In this document: piece after piece, positions 32,786 through 41,232 of the stretch | Layout of the letters: every line of letters starts with the position of its first letter | How positions within the stretch are numbered: the first letter of the stretch is position 1 | NCBI GenBank assembly: GCA_019113165.1 | Contig: DXHV01000035.1 | Location: 1-41,266 of the forward strand | From: Candidatus Desulfovibrio intestinipullorum | GTDB lineage: Bacteria > Desulfobacterota > Desulfovibrionia > Desulfovibrionales > Desulfovibrionaceae | Direction: 5' to 3' | Length of the DNA stretch: 41,266 nt | The notes under the pieces: model-generated | Database searches by the model: none | What the model was told of the DNA's origin: nothing | The model's input: the letters and a program-made list of their open reading frames with translations, nothing else | Translations under genes and position numbers: made by a program

Positions 32786-34020
32786 AGCCCGAGCATCCTC
32801 ATTCGAAACTGCAGCAGGGAAAGGGCGGGAATCTCGCCGTAGCGGGTATGCATGGCTTCCATGAGGGAAAGGGCCCGCTCCCTGTCCTTCTGCTCTATGG
32901 CCTCTTCCACGGCATGCAGTTCCCGCACAAAGGCCTCGTCGTAGAGCTCTTCGGTGAAGAAGCGGGCAATGATGGCCTCCACGCTGCCGCCCCTGGCAAA
33001 GGGCACCTCGCGGCGCACCACCCGTCCCTCTCCGTCGCGGACAAGCCACAGCACCTCCCTCTTGTCCAGGCCGGCCCAGATGAAGGGCGAGTGGCTCGTG
33101 ATAATGAACTGTATGTCCGGAAAGCTCTCCTTGAGCAGCGGCGCCATCTTCATCTGCCAACCAGGGTGGAGGCTTGTTTCCAGCTCGTCGATGAGCACCA
33201 GGATGTCCCTGCCCGAGGTGTCCTCGGCAAAGGCGGCCAGGCAGATTTCCACGACCATGCCAAGAAAGCCGGCCTCCCCGGAAGAGAGCTGCTCCTCTAT
33301 GCTCAAAAGCCGGCCCTCCCGCTCCACGGCCAGCACTTCCCGGCCGTCCTCTCTTTTCAGGGCCAGACTGGACAGGGCCGGATTGATCCGGCAGAGCACC
33401 TCGCGCACCTTCTGCAGGGCCGGATGCCGGTACTCCCCCTGCCCCCTCGCCCTGTGTATTTCTTCCTCGCGCAAGAGGTCCATGAAGCAGGCCCGGACCG
33501 TGCGAAAATCGGCGATCCCGCGCAGGGCCAGGCTCTGCATGCGGTCCAGGATGTCCGCACTCTCTGCATCACTTGTCCAGTCCTGCAGGCAGCGGGCATG
33601 GAGGAGGGTCGGAATGAAGCTCACCCGGCGCAGATCCAGTTGCCCTTCGCAGGTCACCCGTCCGTCTTCGGGATGCCAGCAGACGCGTGTGCAGCCGGGG
33701 AGCCCTTCATTGAAGATGAGCTCCGAAGGCAGGCGGGCATCGCGTATCTTGGCCGGAGCAAAGAGGGTACGCCGGGCAGCAGTGCTCGCAGCAGGTCCCG
33801 ACATGGATCCGGACACAGTTCCGGACATGGGGCCGCCCCCTGCTCCCTCCCCTCGCCTGGTGCACGCTTCCTGCCAGACCAGGAAGTCGTGCAGCATGTA
33901 GAGGATGCTGCTCTTGCCCACGCCGTTTTCTCCGTAGATGATATTGATGTTGGGCGTGCACTCGACGCTTATGTGCTCAATGGCGCGGTAGTTGCGAATG
34001 GTAAGGCGTTCTATCTTCAT
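32782..34020 (-). CDS. ptuA: PtuA-like AAA (OLD/ABC-type) ATPase of a Septu system
   Basis: 412 residues: MKIERLTIRNYRAIEHISVE start typical of OLD/RecF-like ATPases, Walker A GENGVGKS (30-37), ABC-type signature LSSGE (245-249), Walker B ILVLIDE (273-279) and the TSHSPF H-loop (308-313). A Gly/Ser-rich insertion (about 58-80) sits just after the Walker A helix. GGAGGG is 5 nt upstream of the ATG at 34020; the open frame extends to 34161 but has no better start. In Septu, PtuA forms the ATPase core that holds PtuB and controls DNA cleavage on phage infection; this is inferred from the pair. It lies between the holA terminator and the rimM terminator. Confidence 0.84.
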   Translation of the reverse strand: MKIERLTIRNYRAIEHISVECTPNINIIYGENGVGKSSILYMLHDFLVWQEACTRRGEGAGGGPMSGTVSGSMSGPAASTAARRTLFAPAKIRDARLPSELIFNEGLPGCTRVCWHPEDGRVTCEGQLDLRRVSFIPTLLHARCLQDWTSDAESADILDRMQSLALRGIADFRTVRACFMDLLREEEIHRARGQGEYRHPALQKVREVLCRINPALSSLALKREDGREVLAVEREGRLLSIEEQLSSGEAGFLGMVVEICLAAFAEDTSGRDILVLIDELETSLHPGWQMKMAPLLKESFPDIQFIITSHSPFIWAGLDKREVLWLVRDGEGRVVRREVPFARGGSVEAIIARFFTEELYDEAFVRELHAVEEAIEQKDRERALSLMEAMHTRYGEIPALSLLQFRMRMLGL

Positions 34021-34148
34021 GCCACCCTCCGGACGTGCGACCCTGCCTTCAGGCTGCTGGGCTTGAGTGCAGGGTAGCCCACTGCCGCAGCCTGGGCAAT
34101 GCCCAGGGCCTGGACGTTCAGGCTTGTTTGCCTGGCCCCCGAAAACGC

Positions 34149-34190
34149 AGGAAAGCCACACTCCCGAACAGGGGGAGTGTGGCTTTCTGT
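34149..34190 (-). terminator. Terminator of the ffh-rpsP-rimM operon
   Basis: A 15-bp perfect stem, GAAAGCCACACTCCC (34151-34165) with GGGAGTGTGGCTTTC (34173-34187), has a 7-nt loop. It lies 11 bp after the rimM stop. The minus-strand 3' tail is CTGCGTTTTC. Nothing else was recognised in the 177-bp gap to ptuA. Confidence 0.8.
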
Positions 34191-34197
34191 ATGCATT

Positions 34198-34716
34198 CTA
34201 GCGCAATGGTGTCCGGCAGGCTTCCACAAGCCCTTCCGGCGGGTCAATGACGATGGGGTCCTCAAGGCTGACAATGAACTCTTCCCTGGCCGGAAAGAGC
34301 ACTTCATGGTCTGCATCCCGTATGGCCCAGAGCAGCTGTCCTGGCGGCACCTCGATGTGGTGCAGAACTCCCAGGGCCGTTCCGTCGGCCAGGGTCACGG
34401 CACGCCCTATGAGATCGTCCAGGTAGGCTGCGCCCTCGGGCAGATCCGGCAGCTCGTCGCGTGGAATCCATACTGTGGCTCCGCGCAGATATTCCGCTGC
34501 ATTGCGATCATCCACTCCGGCAAAGCTGACCAGAAGACCGTTCTTGTGCTGCCTGAAGGTTTTCGCACGCACGCTGCGGAGCGTTCCGTCGGGGTATTCA
34601 AGCAGCACGTCTCCCTTCAGATAGGAGACTTCGTCTGCGTACCATTCGACGCAGACTTCGCCGCGCACGCCATGCGGCCTGGTGACCGCGCCAAGACAGA
34701 TTCTTTTTTCAGTCAT
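34198..34716 (-). CDS. rimM: 16S rRNA processing protein RimM
   Basis: 30S assembly factor acting on the 16S rRNA 3' domain. 172 residues with RICLGAVTRPHGVRGEVCVEW (family signature), GVDDRNAAEYLRGATVWIPRDELP and the PRC-barrel segment ending LFPAREEFIVSLEDPIVIDPPEGL. The ATG at 34716 overlaps the KH gene stop by 8 nt. TrmD and RplS, often next in this operon, are not present before the terminator. Confidence 0.93.
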   Translation of the reverse strand: MTEKRICLGAVTRPHGVRGEVCVEWYADEVSYLKGDVLLEYPDGTLRSVRAKTFRQHKNGLLVSFAGVDDRNAAEYLRGATVWIPRDELPDLPEGAAYLDDLIGRAVTLADGTALGVLHHIEVPPGQLLWAIRDADHEVLFPAREEFIVSLEDPIVIDPPEGLVEACRTPLR

Positions 34717-34951
34717 TGCGATCCGTGACAATCTCGAAGGAAAGGCGTTTTCCCGACCTGAGAGCACAGGCACGCAGCAGGGTGCGCAGGGCACGTGCTG
34801 TCCGCCCCTGCCGGCCTATGAGCTTGCCGCGGTCTTCGGGACTCACCGTCAGCTGCAGAACGCTGCCGTTTTTGGCCGGCACTTCCTGCACCCTGACAGC
34901 TTCGGGATGCTCCACAAGGCCTCGGGCAATGGTCTCGAGAAATTCCTTCAT
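34709..34951 (-). CDS. khpA: KH-domain RNA-binding protein (KhpA type)
   Basis: 80 residues, essentially one KH domain: MKEFLETIARGLVEHPEAV then GKLIGRQGRTARALRTLL, where GRQG is the variant GxxG loop. A GTG at 34960 is in frame, but the ATG at 34951 has GCGGAG at 8 nt and the usual start. The position between rpsP and rimM is standard for KhpA/YlqC proteins. Confidence 0.92.
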   Translation of the reverse strand: MKEFLETIARGLVEHPEAVRVQEVPAKNGSVLQLTVSPEDRGKLIGRQGRTARALRTLLRACALRSGKRLSFEIVTDRND

Positions 34952-34985
34952 GACTGGCACTCCGCCTGCCGTCCCTGCAAAGGGA

Positions 34986-35243
34986 CTACTCGGCAGCAGG
35001 AGCAGCGGAGAGGTAGGTCTTCAGCAGGGAACGCACGGTGTCGGTGGGCTGGGCACCACGGTCAAGCCACTTCTGCACCTTCTCGGCGTCCAGCTTCACC
35101 TGGGCGGGATTGGTCATGGGGTTGTAGTAACCAAGGAAATCCAGGGGACGACCGTCGCGGGCGGTGGCGTCATTGGCGGCAACAACGCGGTAGAAAGGAT
35201 TCTTCTTGCTTCCGAGACGGGTCAGTTTGATTTTAACGGCCAT
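34986..35243 (-). CDS. rpsP: 30S ribosomal protein S16
   Basis: 85 residues: [38 protein letters not shown] and [18 protein letters not shown] are diagnostic. AGGGAG precedes the ATG. It follows ffh by 97 bp containing a GC-rich hairpin. Confidence 0.97.
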   Translation of the reverse strand: MAVKIKLTRLGSKKNPFYRVVAANDATARDGRPLDFLGYYNPMTNPAQVKLDAEKVQKWLDRGAQPTDTVRSLLKTYLSAAPAAE

Positions 35244-35286
35244 GGGCTGTTTCTCCCTCTAAGAGATAAATTGAAAAGAATGATCT

Positions 35287-35305
35287 TTGCCCCCTGGGGG
35301 GGCAA
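35287..35305 (-). promoter_or_regulatory. GC-rich stem-loop between ffh and rpsP
   Basis: TTGCCCCC (35287-35294) pairs perfectly with GGGGGCAA (35298-35305) with a 3-nt loop. On the transcript it lies between the ffh stop and the rpsP ribosome site. It could be a partial terminator, an attenuator or an mRNA-stability element. Confidence 0.5.
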
Positions 35306-35340
35306 GAGTTCAGACACTGGAGTGAAAACGCAGCGCAGGC

Positions 35341-36873
35341 CTACTTGCGGCGGGCCTTGCGGCGTTCCTTGCGTTTTTTCTTCTTGGCCTGGGCAAGCCT
35401 GTCGGCGCGCTCGGCGCTCAGGGGCCTGCCTTCGGCCGGCATGTCGGGCATGTTGGGCATTGCGGGCATTCCGCCCATTCCGGCCAGTCCGTTCATCCCC
35501 GGGAACTGGGGCAGACCCTGCGGTGCCCTGTTTTTCAGAGCCTTCATGGCTCCGCCCATGCCCTTGGGCATCTTGCCACCCATGACCCCCTTCATCATCT
35601 TCCTTGTCTGCTCGAACTGGCGGACAAAGAGGTTCACATCCTGGACCCTGACACCGGCACCCCGGGCTATACGTGCCCTGCGGCTGCCGTTGAGCAGATC
35701 CGGATTGTGACGTTCCTCGGTGGTCATGGAATTGATGATGGCTTCTGCCCTGCCCAGTTCCTTTTCAGGCACACCGCCGGCCTCGGCCAGCTTTTCGCTG
35801 ATACCCCTGAAACCGGGAATGAGCTTGAGCAGGCTGTCCAGACTGCCGAGTTTTTTCAGCCGGCGCATCTGGGTGCGGAAGTCCTCGAAGTCGAAGGAGG
35901 CCTTCTGCATCTTCCTGGCAAGTTCGGCAGCTTCCTCTGCCTGGATGGTTTCCTGGGCCTTCTCGACCAGGGTGAGCACGTCACCCATGCCGAGAATGCG
36001 GCTGGCTATGCGGTCTGGATGGAAGACCTCCATTTCGGAGAGCTTTTCACCCATGCCGACAAACTTGACGGGTGCACCTGTGACGGACTTGATGGAGAGG
36101 GCTGCACCGCCTCTGGCATCGCCGTCCATCTTGGTGAGAACCACACCGGTAATGCCCAGCTGCTCGTTGAAGGACTCGGCAACTGTCACGGCATCCTGAC
36201 CGGTCATGGCATCAGCCACAAAGAGGATTTCCTGAGGATGCACCGTGCTCTTCAGATCCGAGAGCTCCTGCATGAGCACTTCGTCCACATGCAGGCGGCC
36301 GGCTGTGTCGAGAATGACCACAGTGGCCTGTTCCTCGCGAGCCCTGATCATGGCGTCCCTGGCAATGTCCACGGGCTTCATGTCCGTCGTGGACGGATAG
36401 TAGGGCATGGACAGCTGCTTGGCGAGCACCACCAGCTGATCAATGGCTGCCGGGCGGTAAATATCTGCGGGCACAAGGTAGGGCCGCATCTTCTGCTTGC
36501 GCAGGTAGTTGGCGAGCTTGGCGGCAGAGGTCGTCTTGCCCGAACCCTGCAGGCCAACCATCATGATGACTGCAGGGGTCTGTCCCTGCAGGTTCAGGGC
36601 CGTGGTGGCGCCGCCCAGAAGTTCTATGAGCTGCTCGTTGACAATGCTGACGACCTGCTGGGCCGGCGAGACGCCCTTGAGCACTTCCTGGCCCAGGCAT
36701 TTCTCGCGCACCGTCTCAATGAAGCTTCCGACGACCTTATAGTTGACGTCTGCTTCCAGGAGAGCAAGACGGACTTCGCGCAATCCGGCCTTGACGTTCT
36801 CCTCATTGAGGGTTGTCACTCCGCGGAAGGAGCGGAAGACGCTGGTAAGCCTGTCGGAAAGACTGTCAAACAT
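35341..36873 (-). CDS. ffh: Signal recognition particle protein Ffh
   Basis: SRP54 GTPase that targets nascent membrane proteins to FtsY and the translocon. 510 residues: N domain, G domain with GLQGSGKT (107-114), DTAGRLHVDE and TKMDGDARGG, then a Met-rich M domain (MMKGVMGGKMPKGMGG, GMNGLAGMGGMPAMPNMPDMP) that binds 4.5S RNA and signal peptides. The end is strongly basic (KKKKRKERRKARRK), longer than usual. GAGGA lies before the ATG. Confidence 0.97.
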   Translation of the reverse strand: MFDSLSDRLTSVFRSFRGVTTLNEENVKAGLREVRLALLEADVNYKVVGSFIETVREKCLGQEVLKGVSPAQQVVSIVNEQLIELLGGATTALNLQGQTPAVIMMVGLQGSGKTTSAAKLANYLRKQKMRPYLVPADIYRPAAIDQLVVLAKQLSMPYYPSTTDMKPVDIARDAMIRAREEQATVVILDTAGRLHVDEVLMQELSDLKSTVHPQEILFVADAMTGQDAVTVAESFNEQLGITGVVLTKMDGDARGGAALSIKSVTGAPVKFVGMGEKLSEMEVFHPDRIASRILGMGDVLTLVEKAQETIQAEEAAELARKMQKASFDFEDFRTQMRRLKKLGSLDSLLKLIPGFRGISEKLAEAGGVPEKELGRAEAIINSMTTEERHNPDLLNGSRRARIARGAGVRVQDVNLFVRQFEQTRKMMKGVMGGKMPKGMGGAMKALKNRAPQGLPQFPGMNGLAGMGGMPAMPNMPDMPAEGRPLSAERADRLAQAKKKKRKERRKARRK

Positions 36874-36999
36874 GAAGGGGTCCTCGAAAAAAAGGCAGCT
36901 TGGGAAAACCTGAATTGGGCATGCAGCGCCTGCCCTGCAAAAAAAGGGACAGCGGCGTGTGCCCTGCCCCCTGCAAAGCAGCAGGCTCTAAGGGAAGAC

Positions 37000-37028
37000 C
37001 GCATACACGCAAAGTGCCGTGTGGTCAA
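37000..37028 (-). promoter_or_regulatory. Candidate promoter for the ffh operon
   Basis: On the minus strand, TTGACC (37028-37023) and TATGCG (37005-37000) have 17 bp between them. They lie 127 bp upstream of ffh in the 394-bp divergent ffh/lon gap. The -10 box is weak. A/T runs at 37029-37038 could act as an UP-like element. Confidence 0.35.
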
Positions 37029-37086
37029 GTTTTTTTTACAGGCCGCACCTGTCCCGGGCCCTTCTTCCAAAGAGCAGGCCGGCCCC

Positions 37087-37114
37087 TTGCCATATGGCAA
37101 TTCCTGCTTATCTT
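37087..37114 (+). promoter_or_regulatory. Candidate lon promoter with operator-like palindrome
   Basis: TTGCCATATGGCAA (37087-37100) is a perfect 14-bp palindrome. Its first six bases (TTGCCA) would be a -35 box, followed at 16 bp by TATCTT (37109-37114). This would place a regulator site on top of the -35. No CIRCE element or sigma-32 promoter consensus was recognised nearby. Confidence 0.4.
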
Positions 37115-37267
37115 AGCAGAAAAACAGACCCCCGTGCCGCGAATGACGTCCCACACGACCAGGCTCTTCCCCACCCTTGCATGAGCCCGCGCACAAGGGC
37201 ACGGGCAGTCCCTGCCGCCAGGCCGCAACGCATCCTTAACGACAGGGCTGAAATCGAGGTACCTTCT

Positions 37268-40081
37268 ATGTCTGACGAAAAAAAGGATCTCCCTGCCCAG
37301 ACGGCAGACGAGAACGAACACAATACACAGACTCCCGACGAGGCTGCCGGAGCTCCCGTGTCTGCCGACACGGCCGGACAGGCCGAGGACGCCCAGCCCC
37401 CAGCTGCCGGCACGGCAGACCGGACAGGCGAAGCAGGCGCGACGGGCGAGACAGCCGGAGCCGCCGGGACAGCCCCTGACGCAAAGGGCGAAGAGGGCGC
37501 AGAGCCTGCTCACGCAGCCTCGGTGAAGCGCTACCTGCGCGTGCGCAGGCTCGCCACCACGAGCGCCCGCAAGAGCGCCGACCAGGGGACAGCCAGGTCC
37601 GCACGATCCGCAAAGACCGGCAAGCCCCAGGCCGGCAGGGGCCAGAAGTTCGGAGAGAAGAGGGAGACGGCAGCGCCGGATTTCCTCAAGGATCTGCCAA
37701 GAGAACTGCCCGTTGTCCCCCTGCGGGACGTGGTGCTTTTCAACTTCATGATCCTGCCCCTCTTCATCAGCAGGGACGGATCCGTGGCCGCCATCGAGAC
37801 AACCGTGGACGGGCCGCACTTTGTCCTGGCCCTGACCCAGAAGAACGAGACCGAGGACAATCCCGGCCCCGACGATCTCTATGCCACTGGTACGGTCATG
37901 CAGGTTTTGCGCATCCTGAAGATGCCCGACAATCGCATCAAGGCCCTGGTGCAGGGCGTGGCCCGTGCCAGGGTGCGCCGCTTCGGCCAGGGAGAGCGCT
38001 ATCTCACCGCCGAGGTGGACTACATCAACGAGCCTGATGTGCCCCACAGCGCAACAGTTGAAGCCCTCCTGCGCCTTGCCAGGGAGCAGAGCGAAAAGGT
38101 CCTGGCCATCCGCGGCCTGGCCTCGCCCGAGCTCATGAAGGTGCTGCAGAGCGTGGAGGAACCGGGGCGCCTTGCCGACCTTGTGGCCTCCAACCTGCGC
38201 ATGCGCACCGAGCAGGCCCAGCATCTGCTCGAGGTGAGCGATCCCGTGGAGCGCCTGCGCCTTGTGACCGAGCAGCTGCAGCACGAGGTGGAAGTGGCCA
38301 CGGTACAGATGCGTATACAGTCCTCGGCCAAGGAAGGCATGGACAAGGCCCAGAAGGACTTCTACTTGCGCGAGCAGCTCAAGGCCATACGCCACGAGCT
38401 GGGCGATCTGGAGGAAGACTCGGCCGAGGAGCTGGAGCGCCTCAAGGAAGCCCTGGAAAAGGCCCATCTGCCCAAGGAAGTGAAGAAAGAGGCCGACAAG
38501 CAGCTGCGCCGCCTCTCCCTCATGCACGGAGATGCCGCCGAGGCCAATGTCATCCGCACCTATCTGGAACTTCTGAGCGAACTGCCCTGGGACAAGGTCT
38601 CCGAGGACAATCTGGACATAAAGAATGCCCAGACCATCCTCAACGAGGACCACTACGGCCTGGACAAGATCAAGGACCGCATCCTGGAATTTTTGAGCGT
38701 GCACAAGCTCAATCCCCAGACGCACGGATCCATCCTCTGCTTCGTGGGTCCTCCTGGCGTTGGCAAGACAAGTCTCGGCAAGTCCGTGGCCAGAGCCCTG
38801 GGGCGCAAGTTCGAGCGCCTCTCCCTGGGCGGCATGCATGACGAGGCCGAAATCCGCGGTCACAGGCGCACCTACATTGGCGCCATGCCCGGCCGCATCA
38901 TACAGGCCCTGCGCCATGCGGGCACAAGCAACCCCGTCATTGTCCTGGACGAAATGGACAAGGTGGGCAACGACTTCCGGGGCGACCCGCAGTCGGCCCT
39001 GCTCGAAGTGCTCGATCCCGAACAGAACAATACCTTCAGCGACCACTACCTGAACGTACCCTTTGATTTGTCCAGGGTCATGTTCCTGTGCACGGCCAAT
39101 CAGCTGGACACCATTCCCTCGGCCCTCAGGGACCGCATGGAAATCATCCGCCTGCCCGGCTACACCATGCAGGAAAAGGAAGCCATTGCCGAACGCTACC
39201 TGGTCCGCAAGCGCGTGGAGGACAACGGTCTCTCCATGGAGGAAGTGACCATCGCGCCCGGAGCTATCGAGGGCATCATCCGCAACTACACCCGTGAGGC
39301 GGGCGTGCGCGAGCTTGAGCGCCAGATAGGCGCCGTGTGCCGCAAGCTGGCCCGCAAGAAGGCGGAGGGAGGCTCGGCCCACTTCCGTGTGGAAGAGAGC
39401 GATTTGCAGGCCCTGCTCGGCCCCGCCCTCTTCCTGGACGAGGAGCGTGAGGAAAAGCTTCTGCCCGGCATGGCCTACGGTCTTGCCTGGACACAGGCCG
39501 GCGGCGAGGTGCTCACCATCGAGACGGCCGTCATCAAGGGCAAGGGCAAGCTCCAGCTCACGGGCTCCCTGGGTGATGTCATGAAGGAAAGCGCCCATGC
39601 GGCCATCAGCTACCTGCGCAGCAATGCCTCGGCCTTTGGCGTGGAGGCAGACTTTGACAGCAGGCACGACATCCACATCCACGTGCCGGACGGTGCCACC
39701 CCCAAGGACGGTCCCAGTGCCGGCGTGACCCTGACCACGGCCCTGCTCTCGGCCCTGAAGAAGGCCCCGGTGTACGCCGATCTGTGCATGACCGGCGAAA
39801 TCGACATCAAGGGCCGCGTCCTGCCCGTGGGCGGCATCAAGGAAAAGCTCCTGGGTGCCATGGCCCGCGGTCTGAAGAAGGCCGTGATCCCCTGGCAGAA
39901 CCAGAAGGACCTGGAAGACATTCCGGCCGACTTGCGCGAACAGCTGGAGATCATCCCTGTGCGCTACTACAGCGAAATCTACGAGCTGGCCTTCACGGAA
40001 AAGGACAGGGCCAGGGTGGCAAAGCCCCACCAGTCCCGCAGCAGAAAGGCCGAAACGACTGATGCCGGGGCAGAAAACTGA
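37268..40081 (+). CDS. lon: ATP-dependent Lon protease with long N-terminal extension
   Basis: Cytoplasmic AAA+ serine protease removing damaged and regulatory proteins. 937 residues: residues 1-140 are an unusual low-complexity extension (acidic/Ala-rich to about 85, then basic RVRRLATTSARKSADQ and KTGKPQAGRGQKFGEKRE); the Lon N-domain starts near 147 (ELPVVPLRDVVLFNFMI); Walker A GPPGVGKT (494-501); catalytic Ser817 in PKDGPSAGVT and Lys860, 43 residues apart as in E. coli Lon. Without the extension the length is normal (about 790). ATG at 37268 has GAGG 8-9 nt upstream. The stop overlaps prmC by 1 nt. Confidence 0.96.
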   Translation: MSDEKKDLPAQTADENEHNTQTPDEAAGAPVSADTAGQAEDAQPPAAGTADRTGEAGATGETAGAAGTAPDAKGEEGAEPAHAASVKRYLRVRRLATTSARKSADQGTARSARSAKTGKPQAGRGQKFGEKRETAAPDFLKDLPRELPVVPLRDVVLFNFMILPLFISRDGSVAAIETTVDGPHFVLALTQKNETEDNPGPDDLYATGTVMQVLRILKMPDNRIKALVQGVARARVRRFGQGERYLTAEVDYINEPDVPHSATVEALLRLAREQSEKVLAIRGLASPELMKVLQSVEEPGRLADLVASNLRMRTEQAQHLLEVSDPVERLRLVTEQLQHEVEVATVQMRIQSSAKEGMDKAQKDFYLREQLKAIRHELGDLEEDSAEELERLKEALEKAHLPKEVKKEADKQLRRLSLMHGDAAEANVIRTYLELLSELPWDKVSEDNLDIKNAQTILNEDHYGLDKIKDRILEFLSVHKLNPQTHGSILCFVGPPGVGKTSLGKSVARALGRKFERLSLGGMHDEAEIRGHRRTYIGAMPGRIIQALRHAGTSNPVIVLDEMDKVGNDFRGDPQSALLEVLDPEQNNTFSDHYLNVPFDLSRVMFLCTANQLDTIPSALRDRMEIIRLPGYTMQEKEAIAERYLVRKRVEDNGLSMEEVTIAPGAIEGIIRNYTREAGVRELERQIGAVCRKLARKKAEGGSAHFRVEESDLQALLGPALFLDEEREEKLLPGMAYGLAWTQAGGEVLTIETAVIKGKGKLQLTGSLGDVMKESAHAAISYLRSNASAFGVEADFDSRHDIHIHVPDGATPKDGPSAGVTLTTALLSALKKAPVYADLCMTGEIDIKGRVLPVGGIKEKLLGAMARGLKKAVIPWQNQKDLEDIPADLREQLEIIPVRYYSEIYELAFTEKDRARVAKPHQSRSRKAETTDAGAEN

Positions 40082-40953
40082 TGCCAGCCATAGCTGGGCT
40101 TCTGTCGTCTGCAGTGCACAGCCTGCAGGCGGCAGAGGCCGCAGAATGCACTGCCCCTCGTCTGGAAGCGGAACTGCTGCTTGCCTGTGCCCTCAAAAGG
40201 GACAGGCTCTTTGTCCGCATGTACCCTGAACACGTTCCGGACGACGGGATCCTTGAGCTTTTTTGGGCTCTCCTTGCGCGCCGCTGCCAGGGAGAGCCCA
40301 TGGCCTATCTGCTGGGCGAGAAGGAGTTCTACGGACGCCCTTTTCGCGTGCGCCGGGGCGTGCTCATTCCGCGCCCGGAGACGGAACTCATCATAGACAC
40401 GGTGCTTGAGGACAAGGACCTTGCCGGCCGGGAAGACGTGCGCTTCATCGATCTTGGCGCGGGCTCAGGCTGCATAGGCCTCACACTGCAGCTGGAGCGC
40501 CCCCACTGGCAGGGCCTGCTCCTGGAACGGGCCGGGGTGCCATTGGCCGTGTGCGCCGAAAACAGAAAAGGCCTTGGAGCCGACAGGGCACTCATCCTGC
40601 AGGCCGATCTGGCCAGGGTTCCCCTGAAGGATGCCTCGCTTGATCTGGTAGTCTCCAATCCGCCCTACATAAACGAGGACGATCCCGAGGTGCAGGCAGG
40701 CGTGCGGGCCCATGAGCCCCATGAGGCCCTCTTTGCCGCACAGCATGGCCTGGCGGATCTGGCTTCCTGCATCAGCACGGCCGCACGGGTGCTTGTGCCC
40801 GGAGGGCTCATTGTCCTTGAGCACGGGGCGCAACAGGCCGAAATGGTTCGCACTCTGCTCGCGCAACAAAATTTTTTGAAGATTTTAACAAAAAAGGACC
40901 TCGCAGGGCTTGACCGAGTGACCCTTGGCGTATATAAGGGTCGACGCACTTGA
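40081..40953 (+). CDS. prmC: Release factor glutamine methyltransferase PrmC
   Basis: Methylates the GGQ glutamine of RF1/RF2 using S-adenosylmethionine. 290 residues with a helical N-domain, LIPRPETELI, SAM-binding FIDLGAGSGCIGL and NPPY (193-196) in VVSNPPYINEDDPEV. It starts at the A of the lon stop TGA (1-nt overlap), so it is coupled to lon. The last 100 bp are strikingly A/T-rich (runs of A and T) compared with the body of the gene. Confidence 0.93.
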   Translation: MPAIAGLLSSAVHSLQAAEAAECTAPRLEAELLLACALKRDRLFVRMYPEHVPDDGILELFWALLARRCQGEPMAYLLGEKEFYGRPFRVRRGVLIPRPETELIIDTVLEDKDLAGREDVRFIDLGAGSGCIGLTLQLERPHWQGLLLERAGVPLAVCAENRKGLGADRALILQADLARVPLKDASLDLVVSNPPYINEDDPEVQAGVRAHEPHEALFAAQHGLADLASCISTAARVLVPGGLIVLEHGAQQAEMVRTLLAQQNFLKILTKKDLAGLDRVTLGVYKGRRT

Positions 40954-41041
40954 GGCACAGAGCGAAAAAAAAACTTCACCAGGAAGTCACCTTCGCGAAG
41001 CGCACAAGTCAAAAAAATTTTTCCAGCAGTGAATTTTTTGC

Positions 41042-41070
41042 TTGCCAAGCATCAGGTTTTCGGCTAAAAG
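41042..41070 (+). promoter_or_regulatory. tRNA operon promoter
   Basis: TTGCCA (41042-41047), a 17-bp spacer and TAAAAG (41065-41070) lie 11 bp before the mature tRNA-Thr 5' end. Upstream A- and T-tracts at 40964-41040 fit an UP element, as often seen at stable-RNA promoters. Confidence 0.6.
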
Positions 41071-41081
41071 CTTCAACTCGT

Positions 41082-41157
41082 GCTGGCGTAGCTCAATCGG
41101 CAGAGCAGCTGATTTGTAATCAGCAGGTTGTAGGTTCGATTCCCATCGCCAGCTCCA
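41082..41157 (+). tRNA. tRNA-Thr (anticodon TGT)
   Basis: Acceptor stem GCTGGCG (41082-41088) pairs with CGCCAGC (41147-41153), followed by discriminator T and an encoded CCA (41155-41157). The anticodon arm GCTGA-TTTGTAA-TCAGC gives anticodon TGT, reading ACA and related Thr codons. The TTCGATT T-loop is present. Confidence 0.97.
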
Positions 41158-41232
41158 TTCTGCCAAACAGCTGCCCGACACAAGGCCAGGGATTTTCCCT
41201 CAGTGCCTGGCAGCAGAACATACGAATTATGT

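Noticed and set aside
32030..34020. Retron Ec78-type system
   Set aside because: PtuA/PtuB-like effectors are present, but no reverse transcriptase gene or msr-msd-like RNA was seen nearby.
32848..34077. 409-codon open frame on the plus strand
   Set aside because: Antisense to ptuA, which has all ATPase motifs and a good ribosome site.
37025..40030. 1001-codon open frame on the minus strand
   Set aside because: Antisense to lon; shadow of a GC-rich gene.
40987..41181. 64-codon minus-strand frame containing a WRWESNLQPADYKSAALPIELRQ-like stretch (split here)
   Set aside because: Antisense translation of tRNA-Thr, a familiar spurious protein.
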